In this document: positions 42,101 to 50,650 of the stretch, one piece after another | How positions within the stretch are numbered: the first letter of the stretch is position 1 | How the letters are laid out: the number at the start of each line of letters is the position of its first letter | Assembly (NCBI GenBank): GCA_963677395.2 | Contig: OY781965.2 | Span: forward strand, 2,356,001 to 2,420,000 | Length of the DNA stretch: 64,000 nucleotides | Direction of reading: 5' to 3' | DNA from: G963667975 sp963677395 | GTDB lineage: Bacteria; Bacteroidota; Bacteroidia; Bacteroidales; G963667975 | Translations under genes and position numbers: made by a program | Notes under the pieces: generated by a model | Database searches by the model: none | Told to the model about the DNA's origin: nothing | The model's input: only the letters and a program-made list of their open reading frames with translations

Positions 42101-42460
42101 TTTTTGTTGAGTGATATCATTAGAAATTCTTAAAGTGGCGTTTATTCCATTAATAACGATACCTGTAAAGCGGATTTCATAAACCCGGTCGTTAACAAAT
42201 TCAGTTGTCTTACAAACCTTAATTTCCCCAACTTCAAAATTGTTTTTTAAAGGGCAGTTATTACATCGCTTCTTTTCAGAATGATGGATTTCCCAGCAGT
42301 ATTTCCCAATAATTTTTTCTCCGAACAATTTTTTTATGTATTCATTGGCAAACAGAATCTTGCCCGATTCATCTATGATATCCATTCCATAGGGGATTAA
42401 ATCGATTAAGGCAGGAGTCACATCGCCTATTTTTTTATCCAAATTCAGCAGTTGTTTCAT
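39161..42460 (-). CDS. Hybrid sensor histidine kinase with PAS/GAF sensor array and receiver
   Basis: 1,099 aa, cytosolic (no membrane helix). Order: PAS1 (about 15-115), PAS2 (about 130-245), PAS3 (about 260-385), PAS4 (about 410-540), coiled coil, GAF (about 570-720), HisKA with HEIRTPMN (phospho-His 744), HATPase (N box NLIKNALKF, G boxes DTGRGIPED and GSGIGLSIV) and a C-terminal receiver with LMDIKMPGEF (Asp 1030). PAS1 has a C-x3-H-x7-C-x2-C cluster (CWEIHHSEKKRCNNCP) that may bind metal or haem. It senses a soluble signal, likely redox or a small molecule, and relays phosphate. A large leader (42461-42702) lies before it; promoter box TACTTTTG at 42703-42710. No dedicated output protein nearby. 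Confidence 0.93.
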   Translation of the reverse strand: MKQLLNLDKKIGDVTPALIDLIPYGMDIIDESGKILFANEYIKKLFGEKIIGKYCWEIHHSEKKRCNNCPLKNNFEVGEIKVCKTTEFVNDRVYEIRFTGIVINGINATLRISNDITQQKADEEEIYKNEKRLQGIFDNMQDAYFQSDPSGNISFVNPAAIRMYGCDSIDELIGEKTSILYAHLNDRNELINKLCKYGKLTDWTTQGRKKDGSTFWASINVQYIYDESGYITGIQGIIRNITERLITELNLSKNKHKLKESKILLQTLIDSTCDFIWSVDMHSFGLISFNKALADFCNNICNIDIKAGMTPSEILPTKELTEKCYAFYNKAIREGTVINEYKVPDTDIYLLINLNPLKKDNEVFGISGFAKNITERKRAELELLEAKNKAEEDARNLSEIKNELQQREIILSNVEAITHTGGWEFDLRTQKRYFTQELYQILEVPMNTDFEFLDNVKSNNPEVRILISSVFQRCVQEGTPYDLTVPLLSYKGNEKWVRTKAMPVLDDGHVIKVIGSFMDVTEQIKNETELLLAKQKAEENEKAIRKQQEELTFYNERLESLLHLSQLSSLSSTELFNIALHEAIKLTKSQIGFIYLYDEETRQLTLNTWSKDVMKNCSVQTPRTVCNLDDTGCYGDAIRQRKPIVINDYKASNPNKRGLPEGHLEIFKFLTIPVILDEKIIAMAGVANKESDYDQSDIRQLSLLMDTVWKISERVNLIDDLVQAKQKAEESDRLKSAFLMNISHEIRTPMNGILGFMEFLNQPELSEEDKSEFLNIINKSGERLMNTINDIVEISKIEIGDVQVKYEKVDVSDVMKYYYNFFKIQAREKKLSFKITNQIQGKNAIIISDRHKLDEILTNLIKNALKFTDKGGIEIGNYLQDDLLCFYVTDTGRGIPEDKQSVIFDRFVQADTGLSRNYEGSGIGLSIVKAYVEALSGQIEVKSSVGTGSTFLVYIPYLPATDKPEHNKTINDIKIDSAKHTLLIAEDDEVNYYLLEKILIEEFQLIHASNGEEAVELFMNNPGISLVLMDIKMPGEFNGIEAARKIRKINETVPIIAQTAHAMDFDKKEAFEAGYNDYIAKPFKSKHLLSQLRKYIIAN

Positions 42461-43368
42461 GAGTAAAATAATTTATATTATTTAATAGGATAAAATATAG
42501 TCTTTAAAAACATATAAAAATTAATTATATAATGTATATATTTTTAAATATATCATGTGCTTATGTTTTTTTAAATCATAAGTATTAATTAAAATAAGAT
42601 TGTATTATTTTGTATATTCTTAAAATATTAACATTCCCAACTCATAAGAATGTTAATATTTATTAAATAATTTATAAAAACTACAACTTGATATAAGGAC
42701 TTCAAAAGTACAAAATTAATTTTACAAAGTCTGTAATAGGTGTGTTTTTTCAGCAGAAGTAAATTTTTTATGTTTGGAAATAATATCTGAAGTCTTAGTC
42801 TTAATTCATTGGAAATAAGTTTGTTATTGGTGATAATAGCCGTGATGGGAGTCAGATATTAAGAAATAATCCTGAGGTTTGTTTTAGAAAAAAACAGTCA
42901 GCAAAGAATGAGTGAATGTGGTTTCATTTAGCAAAGTTGAAATATTCACTTTGGATCCAATAAATAGAGATCAAGGTAACCTTTCTGTATAATATTCCTG
43001 TTTTTCAGCTATTCCTTGTCTTATTATTTTTATATCGGTTGTATTTAGTTTTTGCTACAACCAACGTTTTAATCTTGGAATGCCTTTCTTATACTCTTTT
43101 TTAGTTGTTGAAAATAGTAATACAAATTCTGTTTTCGTATTATCTGTATTTTGATTAGTCTGGGGTCTGCCAATAAAAATATTTTTCATTTCCGGAAAAA
43201 GTAATCCACTTTCTTAATAAGATTTGAGTTATCAAATGTGTATTCTGAAAGCTCCTGATTTTTGCTGCCAGTGAAAAATATCAGGTGTTAACAAACATTT
43301 CTGAGAAAATTCAGTTTGCAGTATAGAGTGCAAAAGACTCTCTTGGCTTACTCATTTGCAAACCGTTA
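42461..43368 (-). other. Gene-poor interval with one promoter box and one small open frame
   Basis: 908 bp, AT-rich. Contains the minus-strand -7 box TACTTTTG at 42703-42710 for the sensor kinase. It also contains a 44-codon minus-strand ORF (43055-43189, MKNIFIGRPQTNQNTDNTKT to RLKRWL) with no recognised homologue or clear ribosome site. Nothing else coding-like on either strand. Confidence 0.5.
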
Positions 43369-44298
43369 TTATTTCATTTTTCTCATAAATCTATCGAATA
43401 TATTTTTGATATTAGGTATCGGAATATCGTATTGTTCGCTATAATGAATCAAAGCCCCTCCATATAAATCAATTTCATTTTTTTCCCCTTTTGACTCAAC
43501 ATCCCTTTGAAATGAAGTTTTTGTCTCATGAGGAAACAGTTTTCCTTTTAAAAATGAAGTTTCTACAATATCAGCACTCAATGGGATGTTGATTTTCTTT
43601 GCTATTTGATCAATTTCGTACATTATCGATTTTGTTATCAGGCTTAGTTCCGGATCATCCAAAATCTCGCCAAAGGTTTTTTCATACGTAGCCGTAACTA
43701 ATCCGAATGCTGCAATAAACATATATTTTGACCAAATTGCTATTTCAATATTGTCATCCCATTTGAAATCAATATTTGATTTTTGTAGTAATAGCAGTAA
43801 TGATTCCGGATAAAAATCAGGGAATCTAAGGTCGTTGCCAATAAATAAATTACAACTTCCTCCTTTTTGAAAGATAACTCCCGGACTTTCAATATGAGTG
43901 CCAATATATACGCACGATCGTAAAACTTTTCCTGTGAATAAATGCTTTCTTATCCTGTCGTAAATATCAACTCCGTTAAGCAATGGCAATATTATTGTTT
44001 TTTCATTTGATATTTTATTTATTGACTTAGCTGCATTTGCCAAATCATAACTTTTTACCGATAAAAAAACGATATCACATACAGGTAAATCGTCAATGTT
44101 ATCAGTACATTGTGTAGGAAATACATTGATAATTTGTTCGCCCCCAGCTTTTTTCAGAGTTAAGCCGTTTGTACAAATCGCACTTTTTTGACTACCTCGT
44201 GCCACAAAATAAATATCGTGCTGATCATTAAATTTATCTGTAATAATTGTACCGAAGTATCCGCCGACACCTCCCACTCCAAAAAAGCAAATTTTCAT
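43369..44298 (-). CDS. 2-dehydropantoate 2-reductase family protein
   Basis: 309 aa. N-terminal NADP-binding fold MKICFFGVGGVGGYFG (GxGxxG), C-terminal helical domain (about 170-300). Ketopantoate reductase (PanE/ApbA) motifs: LPLLNGVDIYDRI, the Lys in WSKYMFIAAFGLVTA (catalytic Lys region about 183-197), and the ligand Glu in KGEKNEIDLYGGALI. The family reduces ketopantoate to pantoate in CoA synthesis, but many paralogues have other 2-oxo substrates and no other pan genes are near, so the symbol panE is not given. Promoter box 108 bp upstream. Confidence 0.88.
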   Translation of the reverse strand: MKICFFGVGGVGGYFGTIITDKFNDQHDIYFVARGSQKSAICTNGLTLKKAGGEQIINVFPTQCTDNIDDLPVCDIVFLSVKSYDLANAAKSINKISNEKTIILPLLNGVDIYDRIRKHLFTGKVLRSCVYIGTHIESPGVIFQKGGSCNLFIGNDLRFPDFYPESLLLLLQKSNIDFKWDDNIEIAIWSKYMFIAAFGLVTATYEKTFGEILDDPELSLITKSIMYEIDQIAKKINIPLSADIVETSFLKGKLFPHETKTSFQRDVESKGEKNEIDLYGGALIHYSEQYDIPIPNIKNIFDRFMRKMK

Positions 44299-44405
44299 AA
44301 TCGTATCGTTTTCGTTATCGTGCTTTGGTGTGTTTTGATTGTGAAATTAAATTTCTATTATATATGATAAAATATTTCATTTATTAAAAATAACCAGAAG
44401 GACTC

Positions 44406-44413
44406 CAAAAATA
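44406..44413 (-). promoter_or_regulatory. -7 promoter element for the ketopantoate-reductase-like gene
   Basis: Minus-strand TATTTTTG, a perfect TAnnTTTG match. The remaining 44414-44612 interval holds GC-rich hairpin arms GAGCGG/CCGCTC (44491-44530) that may terminate the peptidase gene, and no gene. Confidence 0.5.
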
Positions 44414-44612
44414 CAATTTTATTTTCTTCGGAGGGGAAGGGTAATCATGTGTTTCGTTTTGGTGCAAACGTCAGCATAGAGTAGGAGTATGAGCGGTTTT
44501 TGTTGAGCGAAGCTGAAAAGCTCTCCGCTCGTAATTAATCAACAGAAAGCTTTTAGCTTACCAAACATATTTTCAGCTTTTTTTCTTTTCAGTTTAAAAA
44601 CATCCGGCAGAT

Positions 44613-46502
44613 TTATTTTATTATATATTTATTGTCTTTTGGGTTTGCATCAGGAATGATCTCACTGCCTAATTTAATATTCGTGATTGCTTCGGGGCTA
44701 TTAAAAGTTATTTTGATTTCATTTTGATGATTTTTCCACCTGCTAGCTGATTCTGTGATAGTTTTAACAAGTTTATCATGATTATAAAATGAAATAACGA
44801 CAGGAATTGGCAAATCGCCTTTGTTTTCAATCGTAATATTCAAACGATTACCATTTTTGGCAACATTGCTTATGGCCAGATCAGGAATGCCTCCGTTTTG
44901 ATAGTACCATGCCAGCCAATACCAGTTCAGATTTTGCTTTGAAACATCGTTAAATGTATTGAAAAAGTCTAATGGAGTAGGGTGCTTATATTTCCATCGT
45001 TCCATAAATGTAAGTAAGCATTTTTTAAATAAATCATTGCCAAGGTGCATTTCTAACATCCTAAGAGCTTGTTCTGTTTTGGCGTAATTCAGGTAAAAGT
45101 AGATTTTCGCATCCAGATAATGAGTTGGAGTGATAAGAGCTGTCTCATCTTCTAATCCGGAATAGGATGAGAACGCATTTGTATTATATTGGGCAATATT
45201 TAACTCAGGAGCCAGTTTGCTTTGCAATTTTTCAGGCATAAAAACAACAAGTCCTTCGTCCATCCATCCATTTTTTGTTTCGTTTGTGCCTACATAAAAA
45301 GGGAAATATGCATGTGTTATTTCATGAGAATTTGCATAAACAGTCATGCCATAGCCTTCATCTGCTCCAACATTGGTCATCATCGGGTATTCCATACCGA
45401 AATCACCATTATAAACGGTAAGATATGGAAATGGATATGGAATTCCAGGCATATCTTCGGATAGTAATCTGACTGTTTCTCTGGATATTTCGGCTACTTT
45501 GTCAAAATGCACGGCGTTTTTATTGTATGCTACTCCTACAACGGTTCTCCGTTGAGTAGCCTTATCAACTACTACACTCGTAACATCCCAGAGGTAATGA
45601 TCGCTAATTCCGAATGCAAAATCAGAAACATTCGAGGCTTTATATTTCCACGTATTATTTTGAGTTGTAATATCATCCATCTTCAGATCTTCATCTGTAA
45701 TTACGTGTACTATTTCATTTGAGGCGGATGCTTTTTTATATTTGTCATAATATTGGGGTTGTAAAACCTCATTCATATTCAGCGGTTCCCCGGTTGCCCA
45801 TACCATAAATTTTTCGGGTACCGTAATTTCAACTTCAAAATTGGCAAAGTCGTTATAGAATTCAGCCATTCCATTATAGGATCGGGTGTTCCATCTGTTA
45901 ATATCATCATACACTGCTATTTGCGGGTACCATTGTCCGACAAAAAGACTTGTGCTGTCAATTGTCCCCATTCTGATTAATGTATGTTTCGGGAAATTAA
46001 AATCCCACCCAATTTCTATTTCGGCGTTTTTGTGCGGAGCCAGTTTCTCATTTAAATAAATAAACATAAGTGTGCCTTCTCTTTTCAGAAGAGGATTGTC
46101 ATTATTCATGTTAATCTCAGAATTATTAACCCGTAGGGATTTTATGTTCACTCCATTATTGACATCGAGCGGGTTAACATTAACAATAGAATTACGGTTA
46201 ATCCCTTTTTTGAAGATGTCCTGATATAGTCTTACAACAATCATTTTTAAAGAATCCGGACTATTATTATAATAAACGATTTTTTCGTGACCGCTTAATA
46301 TTTTATTTTTAACGTCCACCGATACCTTGATGTAATAATCAGAAGTGTTTTGCCAATAGTTTTTTCCTGGATTTCCATCTTTTTGTCTGGTTTGCTTATC
46401 AAAAGCAATGGCATTTCCTTTAGGGATTATCAGTTTTTCCTGAGCTATGCTCATTAAGGGTAGTGCTAAAATCAAAAGCACACTATGTAATTTTATTCTC
46501 AT
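44613..46502 (-). CDS. Exported M1 family metallopeptidase
   Basis: 629 aa. Signal peptide MRIKLHSVLLILALPLMSIA. Residues about 45-260 form the N-terminal beta-saddle of M1 aminopeptidases, about 265-540 the thermolysin-like domain: GMEYPM (the family's GxMEN motif altered) and the zinc site HEITH at residues 393-397 with the downstream Glu in WMDEGLVVF. The last 85 residues are a beta-rich end. It would remove N-terminal residues from peptides in the periplasm or at the surface. MEN to MEY changes an exopeptidase-specific residue, so specificity may differ. Single gene. Confidence 0.9.
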   Translation of the reverse strand: MRIKLHSVLLILALPLMSIAQEKLIIPKGNAIAFDKQTRQKDGNPGKNYWQNTSDYYIKVSVDVKNKILSGHEKIVYYNNSPDSLKMIVVRLYQDIFKKGINRNSIVNVNPLDVNNGVNIKSLRVNNSEINMNNDNPLLKREGTLMFIYLNEKLAPHKNAEIEIGWDFNFPKHTLIRMGTIDSTSLFVGQWYPQIAVYDDINRWNTRSYNGMAEFYNDFANFEVEITVPEKFMVWATGEPLNMNEVLQPQYYDKYKKASASNEIVHVITDEDLKMDDITTQNNTWKYKASNVSDFAFGISDHYLWDVTSVVVDKATQRRTVVGVAYNKNAVHFDKVAEISRETVRLLSEDMPGIPYPFPYLTVYNGDFGMEYPMMTNVGADEGYGMTVYANSHEITHAYFPFYVGTNETKNGWMDEGLVVFMPEKLQSKLAPELNIAQYNTNAFSSYSGLEDETALITPTHYLDAKIYFYLNYAKTEQALRMLEMHLGNDLFKKCLLTFMERWKYKHPTPLDFFNTFNDVSKQNLNWYWLAWYYQNGGIPDLAISNVAKNGNRLNITIENKGDLPIPVVISFYNHDKLVKTITESASRWKNHQNEIKITFNSPEAITNIKLGSEIIPDANPKDNKYIIK

Positions 46503-46679
46503 TATATTATTTAGTTTTTGTTGTTCATTGATGTATTTGAGATCCGTTTGTAGAGTAGAGGGTAATATTGAGTGAGGTTTTAATATGTTATTTATTAATT
46601 AATTACGAACATGAAGATTTATTTGACTAACAGTAGTATTTCTTTGCTCTCCGTAGTTTGGTTATCGTGTTATGCCTGC

Positions 46680-48170
46680 TCACTTCAATTTTGCTTTCAA
46701 TCTCTTAGTTAAATAGTAGCCGCCCGTATGAGCTGCATCTCCTCTGAATTCGATTAGTCCACCATCTCTTAATAGCTTGATGTATCTTTCCATACTACTA
46801 TCAGGTAAACCCGTATCTTCTTTATAGTCAGGAACTCGATTCCCTTCTTTAGCAGCAATTGCACTTAATAAAATAGTTAGTTTTTCTTTAACTCCTTTAG
46901 TTACTCCCTCAATAGCTCCCTCAATAGCTCCCTCAATAGCTCCTTTATTTGCTCCTTCAGTAGTTTCTTTACTTGCTACTTTAATAGCACCTTCAATTGT
47001 AGCACCAAGTTTTACATCATTAAAGAAAGTTAGTTTAACTGTTTGTTCTCCTATTTCCCATGCAGGAGCTTTAATACCAGCCTGTTTACAAGCATCAATA
47101 ATCTTTAATGTTCCTCTGCCTATTTTCTCAATATATCCTCTTAAAAAAATGATATGTGCTATATCCGGATTATATGGCATTGATAAATGGTTTTTCTTTA
47201 ATTCACTTTGGTTAAAAGGAGATTTACCACTATTTGTAATTTCAAGTTTATCTGGATAGATAATAATAGATAATGAACTGGAAACTAAAGCATATTCCCG
47301 ATGTACTAAAGCATTCATCACACCTTCCCGCAGGGCAGCCATTGGGAAAATATAGTCATCCGTTCGTTTCCAACTGTTGTTTTCAAACTTTCGACTAAAC
47401 GATAAATGCTTTTCAAAGAAATTTTGAATGGTTTCAATATTCTTAAACAAATTACCTTCCAGTAATAGATCGTCTTTAAAAGCATCGCCTGTTTTGCCAT
47501 GGTCGAGAAATGCTATACGAACCCTTGACTGTGGAATAAACCGTGAAGGATTTTTAGCAAAAAGCACTACTGCTGCATTGGTAAAATTTCCGTTTTGATA
47601 AAGACCATAATATGAGAGGAATTCAAGTGGCTCTTTTTTGATGTCTTTCATTTTATTGTCAGACAATGCTGCATCCATCGTTTTTTTGATTTCTTCTAAA
47701 TCCAGATCATCCAACTCCACACCTAAAGCAGCTTGCCGTTCCCAGTGAATTTCGGTTTCTTGTCGTTTATGAATGAGTTCGGAAATTTCGTTTGATGATG
47801 CTTGAATCGTTCTGTTATTTCTACGGTAATAAATACTCCCGTTAAAAATGTAGGGTTGTTTAGATCCTTCCCAGACTTTGATGAGAAGCAATTGCTTGTT
47901 GCCATAGTTCTCAACAGAAACCATTACAGGTGCTTCGGGTACTAATTCTTTAATCAGGAATTGTTCTATTTCAAACTGCCACTTGTTAGCATCTTTAACA
48001 CCTTTAATTTCTTTATTGTCGGCAATACCAATGAGTAATTGACCGCCTTTATTGTTTAGAAAGCCACAAATGGTTTTGCCAATTGCATCTTTACGAACAA
48101 CTTCTTTAAACTCAAGCTGTCCGCTTTCTTCCTGTTTTAGCAGGTCTTTTATGAGTTGTTCTGTTTTCAT
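46680..48170 (-). CDS. AlbA_2/Schlafen-like DNA-binding and HATPase_c_4 protein
   Basis: 496 aa. AlbA_2 domain at 15-125 (ESGQLEFKEVV, GKTICGFLNNKGGQLLIGI, GNKQLLLIKVWEGS), an ATP-binding HATPase_c_4 part at about 270-390 (ALREGVMNALVHREY, LEITNSGKSPF, RGYIEKIGRGTLKIIDACK) and a winged-helix end (KLTILLSAIAAKEGNRVPD onward, about 425-495). Between them is a repeat GAIEGAIEGAIEGVTKGVKE encoded by 12-bp units. The family acts as transcription regulators or as ATP-dependent effectors. Its ATG overlaps the stop of the DUF4062 gene by 4 bp, so the two are a coupled operon, a pairing known from accessory defence modules. Function inferred. Confidence 0.9.
   Translation of the reverse strand: MKTEQLIKDLLKQEESGQLEFKEVVRKDAIGKTICGFLNNKGGQLLIGIADNKEIKGVKDANKWQFEIEQFLIKELVPEAPVMVSVENYGNKQLLLIKVWEGSKQPYIFNGSIYYRRNNRTIQASSNEISELIHKRQETEIHWERQAALGVELDDLDLEEIKKTMDAALSDNKMKDIKKEPLEFLSYYGLYQNGNFTNAAVVLFAKNPSRFIPQSRVRIAFLDHGKTGDAFKDDLLLEGNLFKNIETIQNFFEKHLSFSRKFENNSWKRTDDYIFPMAALREGVMNALVHREYALVSSSLSIIIYPDKLEITNSGKSPFNQSELKKNHLSMPYNPDIAHIIFLRGYIEKIGRGTLKIIDACKQAGIKAPAWEIGEQTVKLTFFNDVKLGATIEGAIKVASKETTEGANKGAIEGAIEGAIEGVTKGVKEKLTILLSAIAAKEGNRVPDYKEDTGLPDSSMERYIKLLRDGGLIEFRGDAAHTGGYYLTKRLKAKLK
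46904..46939 (+). repeat. 12-bp tandem repeat inside the AlbA/HATPase gene
   Basis: Three exact copies of CTCCCTCAATAG followed by a diverged fourth (CTCCTTTATTTG). In the minus-strand gene they encode the repeated Gly-Ala-Ile-Glu unit. Slippage would change the linker by whole units of four residues without breaking the frame. Confidence 0.85.
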
Positions 48171-48751
48171 TGTGCTGGATTATTTAAATTAGCTAGTTCA
48201 CGTTCTATTCGTTTAATATCCCGGAATAGTGTTTCAACGTGTCTCAATGCTTCATCTGGTCTGAAAAATTCCTGTACCCAATGGTATTTTCGTTCTTCAT
48301 AGGCTAAATTTGATTGAACAGCATCGTTGTACATATCAATCACTTTAACGCTATCCATTACAGATGTCGGTTGAATTTCAAAGTTGTTACGTTCTGTTCT
48401 TGCTGCATCAGCATACATATACTGAGCAAGCAGTTTACGTGAAAAAGTCACAAATCCATGAGCTATATACCTTCGTGGCTTGTCTATGGCAATGGCTCGT
48501 TGGAACTCTGAATGTGTAATTCCGGTGCTATACATCGGATTGATAATACCAAAGAAAATATCGCATTCAGCCACTGCAGCTATGCAAGCATCCGTATTAT
48601 TCATTCCTAATGGAGGATGAAGTGTTCCGTATTCAGAATTGATAACGTGGTAACCATACGTATTCAAGATGCCGCAAATTTGCAAAAGCAAATCTCGGTT
48701 TTGATATACCGTAGAGGCTACCATAATATTTATTTTCTTCTTCTTCGCCAT
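48167..48751 (-). CDS. DUF4062 domain protein
   Basis: 194 aa. Starts KINIMVASTVYQNRDLLLQI, the mark of DUF4062 (a TIR/nucleoside-2-deoxyribosyltransferase-like fold), with AVAECDIFFGIINPMYSTGI and HSEFQRAIAIDKPRRYIAHG. DUF4062 proteins are usually parts of multi-gene defence or signalling systems; the pocket could bind a nucleotide. First gene of the two-gene operon with the AlbA/ATPase protein. The promoter carries an inverted repeat that may be an operator. Specific reaction unknown. Confidence 0.88.
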   Translation of the reverse strand: MAKKKKINIMVASTVYQNRDLLLQICGILNTYGYHVINSEYGTLHPPLGMNNTDACIAAVAECDIFFGIINPMYSTGITHSEFQRAIAIDKPRRYIAHGFVTFSRKLLAQYMYADAARTERNNFEIQPTSVMDSVKVIDMYNDAVQSNLAYEERKYHWVQEFFRPDEALRHVETLFRDIKRIERELANLNNPAQ

Positions 48752-48772
48752 TCACTGCATTTTTTGCGATGT

Positions 48773-48809
48773 CAAATGTATGCAAATCAAAACAAGGTTA
48801 GTTTGCATA
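48773..48809 (-). promoter_or_regulatory. Promoter and candidate operator of the DUF4062 operon
   Basis: Minus-strand -7 box TACATTTG (48773-48780), followed upstream by the perfect 8-bp inverted repeat TATGCAAA/TTTGCATA (48779-48786 and 48802-48809, spacing 15). The repeat overlaps the -33 region, suiting repressor binding. Confidence 0.5.
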
Positions 48810-48822
48810 TCTGTTCATCTGG

Positions 48823-48939
48823 TCAGTATGCTTGGGCTTTCTTTAGGAACTGTTTTGCTGTATTATATGCCTTTTTAGCATTGGAAGGGAGATTTTGCGG
48901 AAACCCGCTGTGTGTACCCTGTATAGGCAGCATAAACAT
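48823..48939 (-). pseudogene. Small open frame with coding-like composition
   Basis: Minus-strand frame starting MFMLPIQGTHSGFPQNLPSN and ending KKAQAY, 38 codons, open further upstream without a start codon. It may be the 3' remnant of an older gene. From 48940 to 49495 nothing coding-like is visible; the AT-rich sequence holds only weak repeats. Confidence 0.35.
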
Positions 48940-49495
48940 CGAAAGTCCGGGAAAATTCAAAAATACAAATTTATCATCTTCAGCACTGAAAAAATGGAGT
49001 TAAAAACAATATCAGCAAGTCCACAAACAAATTAAAGCCCAGCCTTTATCGGATTATCTGGTTTAGGTTGATCCTCATTTATTAGATAAAAATCCAGCAT
49101 AGTTTGCTTTAAATAGGTTGTTCAAATATGTCTGATGTTTTTAATCATTTTCATAAGAATAAAAACATATCGAAAACCAATTCAGATGTTTCGCTAGCTA
49201 TCTATTTTAGTAAAAACATCTTTTATTTATTTCCACCATTGTTCGTGTTCGTGAAATTCTTTTTCTGATTCCATATTCTTACAACTTTGATTTGTGTTTT
49301 CTTATATTGTTAATTATGAATTGTTATTTTTTGTCTTATTTCTGATTCTAAAATGCTTCTAAACGTTCGCTTTTTAAACCTATTGGGTTTGCTTTATATG
49401 GAGAATTACATACAATGATAAATAATTTGATGTTGAAATATACATTACTTTACAATAAATCAGAAGGAGTGAGTGCTTTATTCTTCCAGAAACGC

Positions 49496-49524
49496 AAAAA
49501 GGCCGCCCGAAAGGGTGGCCTTTT
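49496..49524 (-). terminator. Terminator of the carbamoyltransferase-kinase operon
   Basis: AAAAAGGCCGCCC pairs with GGGTGGCCTTTT through a GAAA loop; the minus-strand side ends in a T run. It follows the ornithine carbamoyltransferase stop codon by about 25 bp. Confidence 0.92.
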
Positions 49525-49550
49525 CTGTACTTTATATAATATTCAGAAGC

Positions 49551-50552
49551 TTAAGCTCCTAATGTAGCTACCATTACGGCTTTGATGGTGTGGAGACGGT
49601 TTTCGGCTTCGTCGAATACGATTGACATCGGTGATTCGAAAACGTCTTCGGTTACTTCCATACCATCGAGACCATATTTCTGAAAAATATCTTCTCCTAC
49701 AACGGTTTCACGGTTGTGGAATGCTGGTAAGCAATGGAGAAATTTTACGTTTGGATTTCCGGTTTTTTTCACAACGTCCATGTTAATCTGGTAAGGACGG
49801 AGTAATTTGATGCGTTCGTCCCAAACTTCAGCAGGTTCGCCCATCGATACCCATACGTCAGTGTAGAGGAAATCAACACCTTTAACGCCTTCGGCAACGT
49901 TTTCGGTGAGGGTGATTTTTGCGCCGGTTTCTTTGGCAATTTCGCGGCATTTAGCAACGAGTTCTTCGTTTGGCCAGCAAGCTTTTGGAGCTGCAGCACG
50001 GAAGTCCATTCCCATTTTAGCAGCACCTACCATCAGTGAGTTACCCATATTGTTGCGGGCATCGCCTAAATAGCAGAATGATACCTGGCTCAGTGGTTTG
50101 TCTGAGTGTTCCATCATGGTGAGGAAGTCAGCCAGAATCTGAGTTGGGTGGAATTCGTTGGTTAAACCATTCCATACGGGTACGCCTGCATATTTTGCAA
50201 GTTCTTCCACGATATACTGTCCATAACCACGATATTCGATACCATCATACATACGTCCTAAAACGCGTGCAGTATCTTTCATCGACTCTTTTTTACCCAT
50301 TTGAGAACCGCTGGGGCCTAAATAAGTAACGTGAGCGCCCTGATCCAGAGCCGCTACTTCAAACGCACAACGAGTACGCGTTGAGTCTTTTTCGAATAAA
50401 AGAACGATGTTTTTTCCTTTTAAACGTGGTTGTTCAGTTCCGGTGTATTTCGCTTTTTTCAGGTCTGCTGAAAGGGTAAGTAAATACTTGATTTCCTGTG
50501 GAGTGAAATCCAACAGTTTCAAAAAACTTCTGTTTCTTAAATTGAATGCCAT
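49551..50552 (-). CDS. arcB: Ornithine carbamoyltransferase (catabolic type)
   Basis: 333 aa. Carbamoyl-phosphate site FEKDSTRTRCAFEVAA (about 54-69), YRGYGQYIVEELAKYAG, the conserved FHPTQILADFLTMMEH, ornithine/aspartate site VWVSMGE and HCLPAFHNRETVVGE (HCLP, about 275). The length and the RCAFEVAALDQGAHV run match the longer catabolic/biosynthetic enterobacterial-type OTC. It lies 98 bp after carbamate kinase, so it probably works in the breakdown direction (citrulline plus phosphate to ornithine and carbamoyl phosphate, then ATP). No arginine deiminase is visible. The symbol argF is the alternative if it is biosynthetic. Confidence 0.9.
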   Translation of the reverse strand: MAFNLRNRSFLKLLDFTPQEIKYLLTLSADLKKAKYTGTEQPRLKGKNIVLLFEKDSTRTRCAFEVAALDQGAHVTYLGPSGSQMGKKESMKDTARVLGRMYDGIEYRGYGQYIVEELAKYAGVPVWNGLTNEFHPTQILADFLTMMEHSDKPLSQVSFCYLGDARNNMGNSLMVGAAKMGMDFRAAAPKACWPNEELVAKCREIAKETGAKITLTENVAEGVKGVDFLYTDVWVSMGEPAEVWDERIKLLRPYQINMDVVKKTGNPNVKFLHCLPAFHNRETVVGEDIFQKYGLDGMEVTEDVFESPMSIVFDEAENRLHTIKAVMVATLGA

Positions 50553-50650
50553 ATCGGATTATGTTTTAAAAGTTTGGTTGTTATAATAATGAAACTGCCT
50601 GAAAAGTCTGGCTGTATGAGCCATTTTCCGACAGTATCTGTGAATATTTT

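Noticed and set aside
46904..46951. Possible CRISPR-like short repeats
   Set aside because: 12-bp units without spacers, in frame inside a coding gene.
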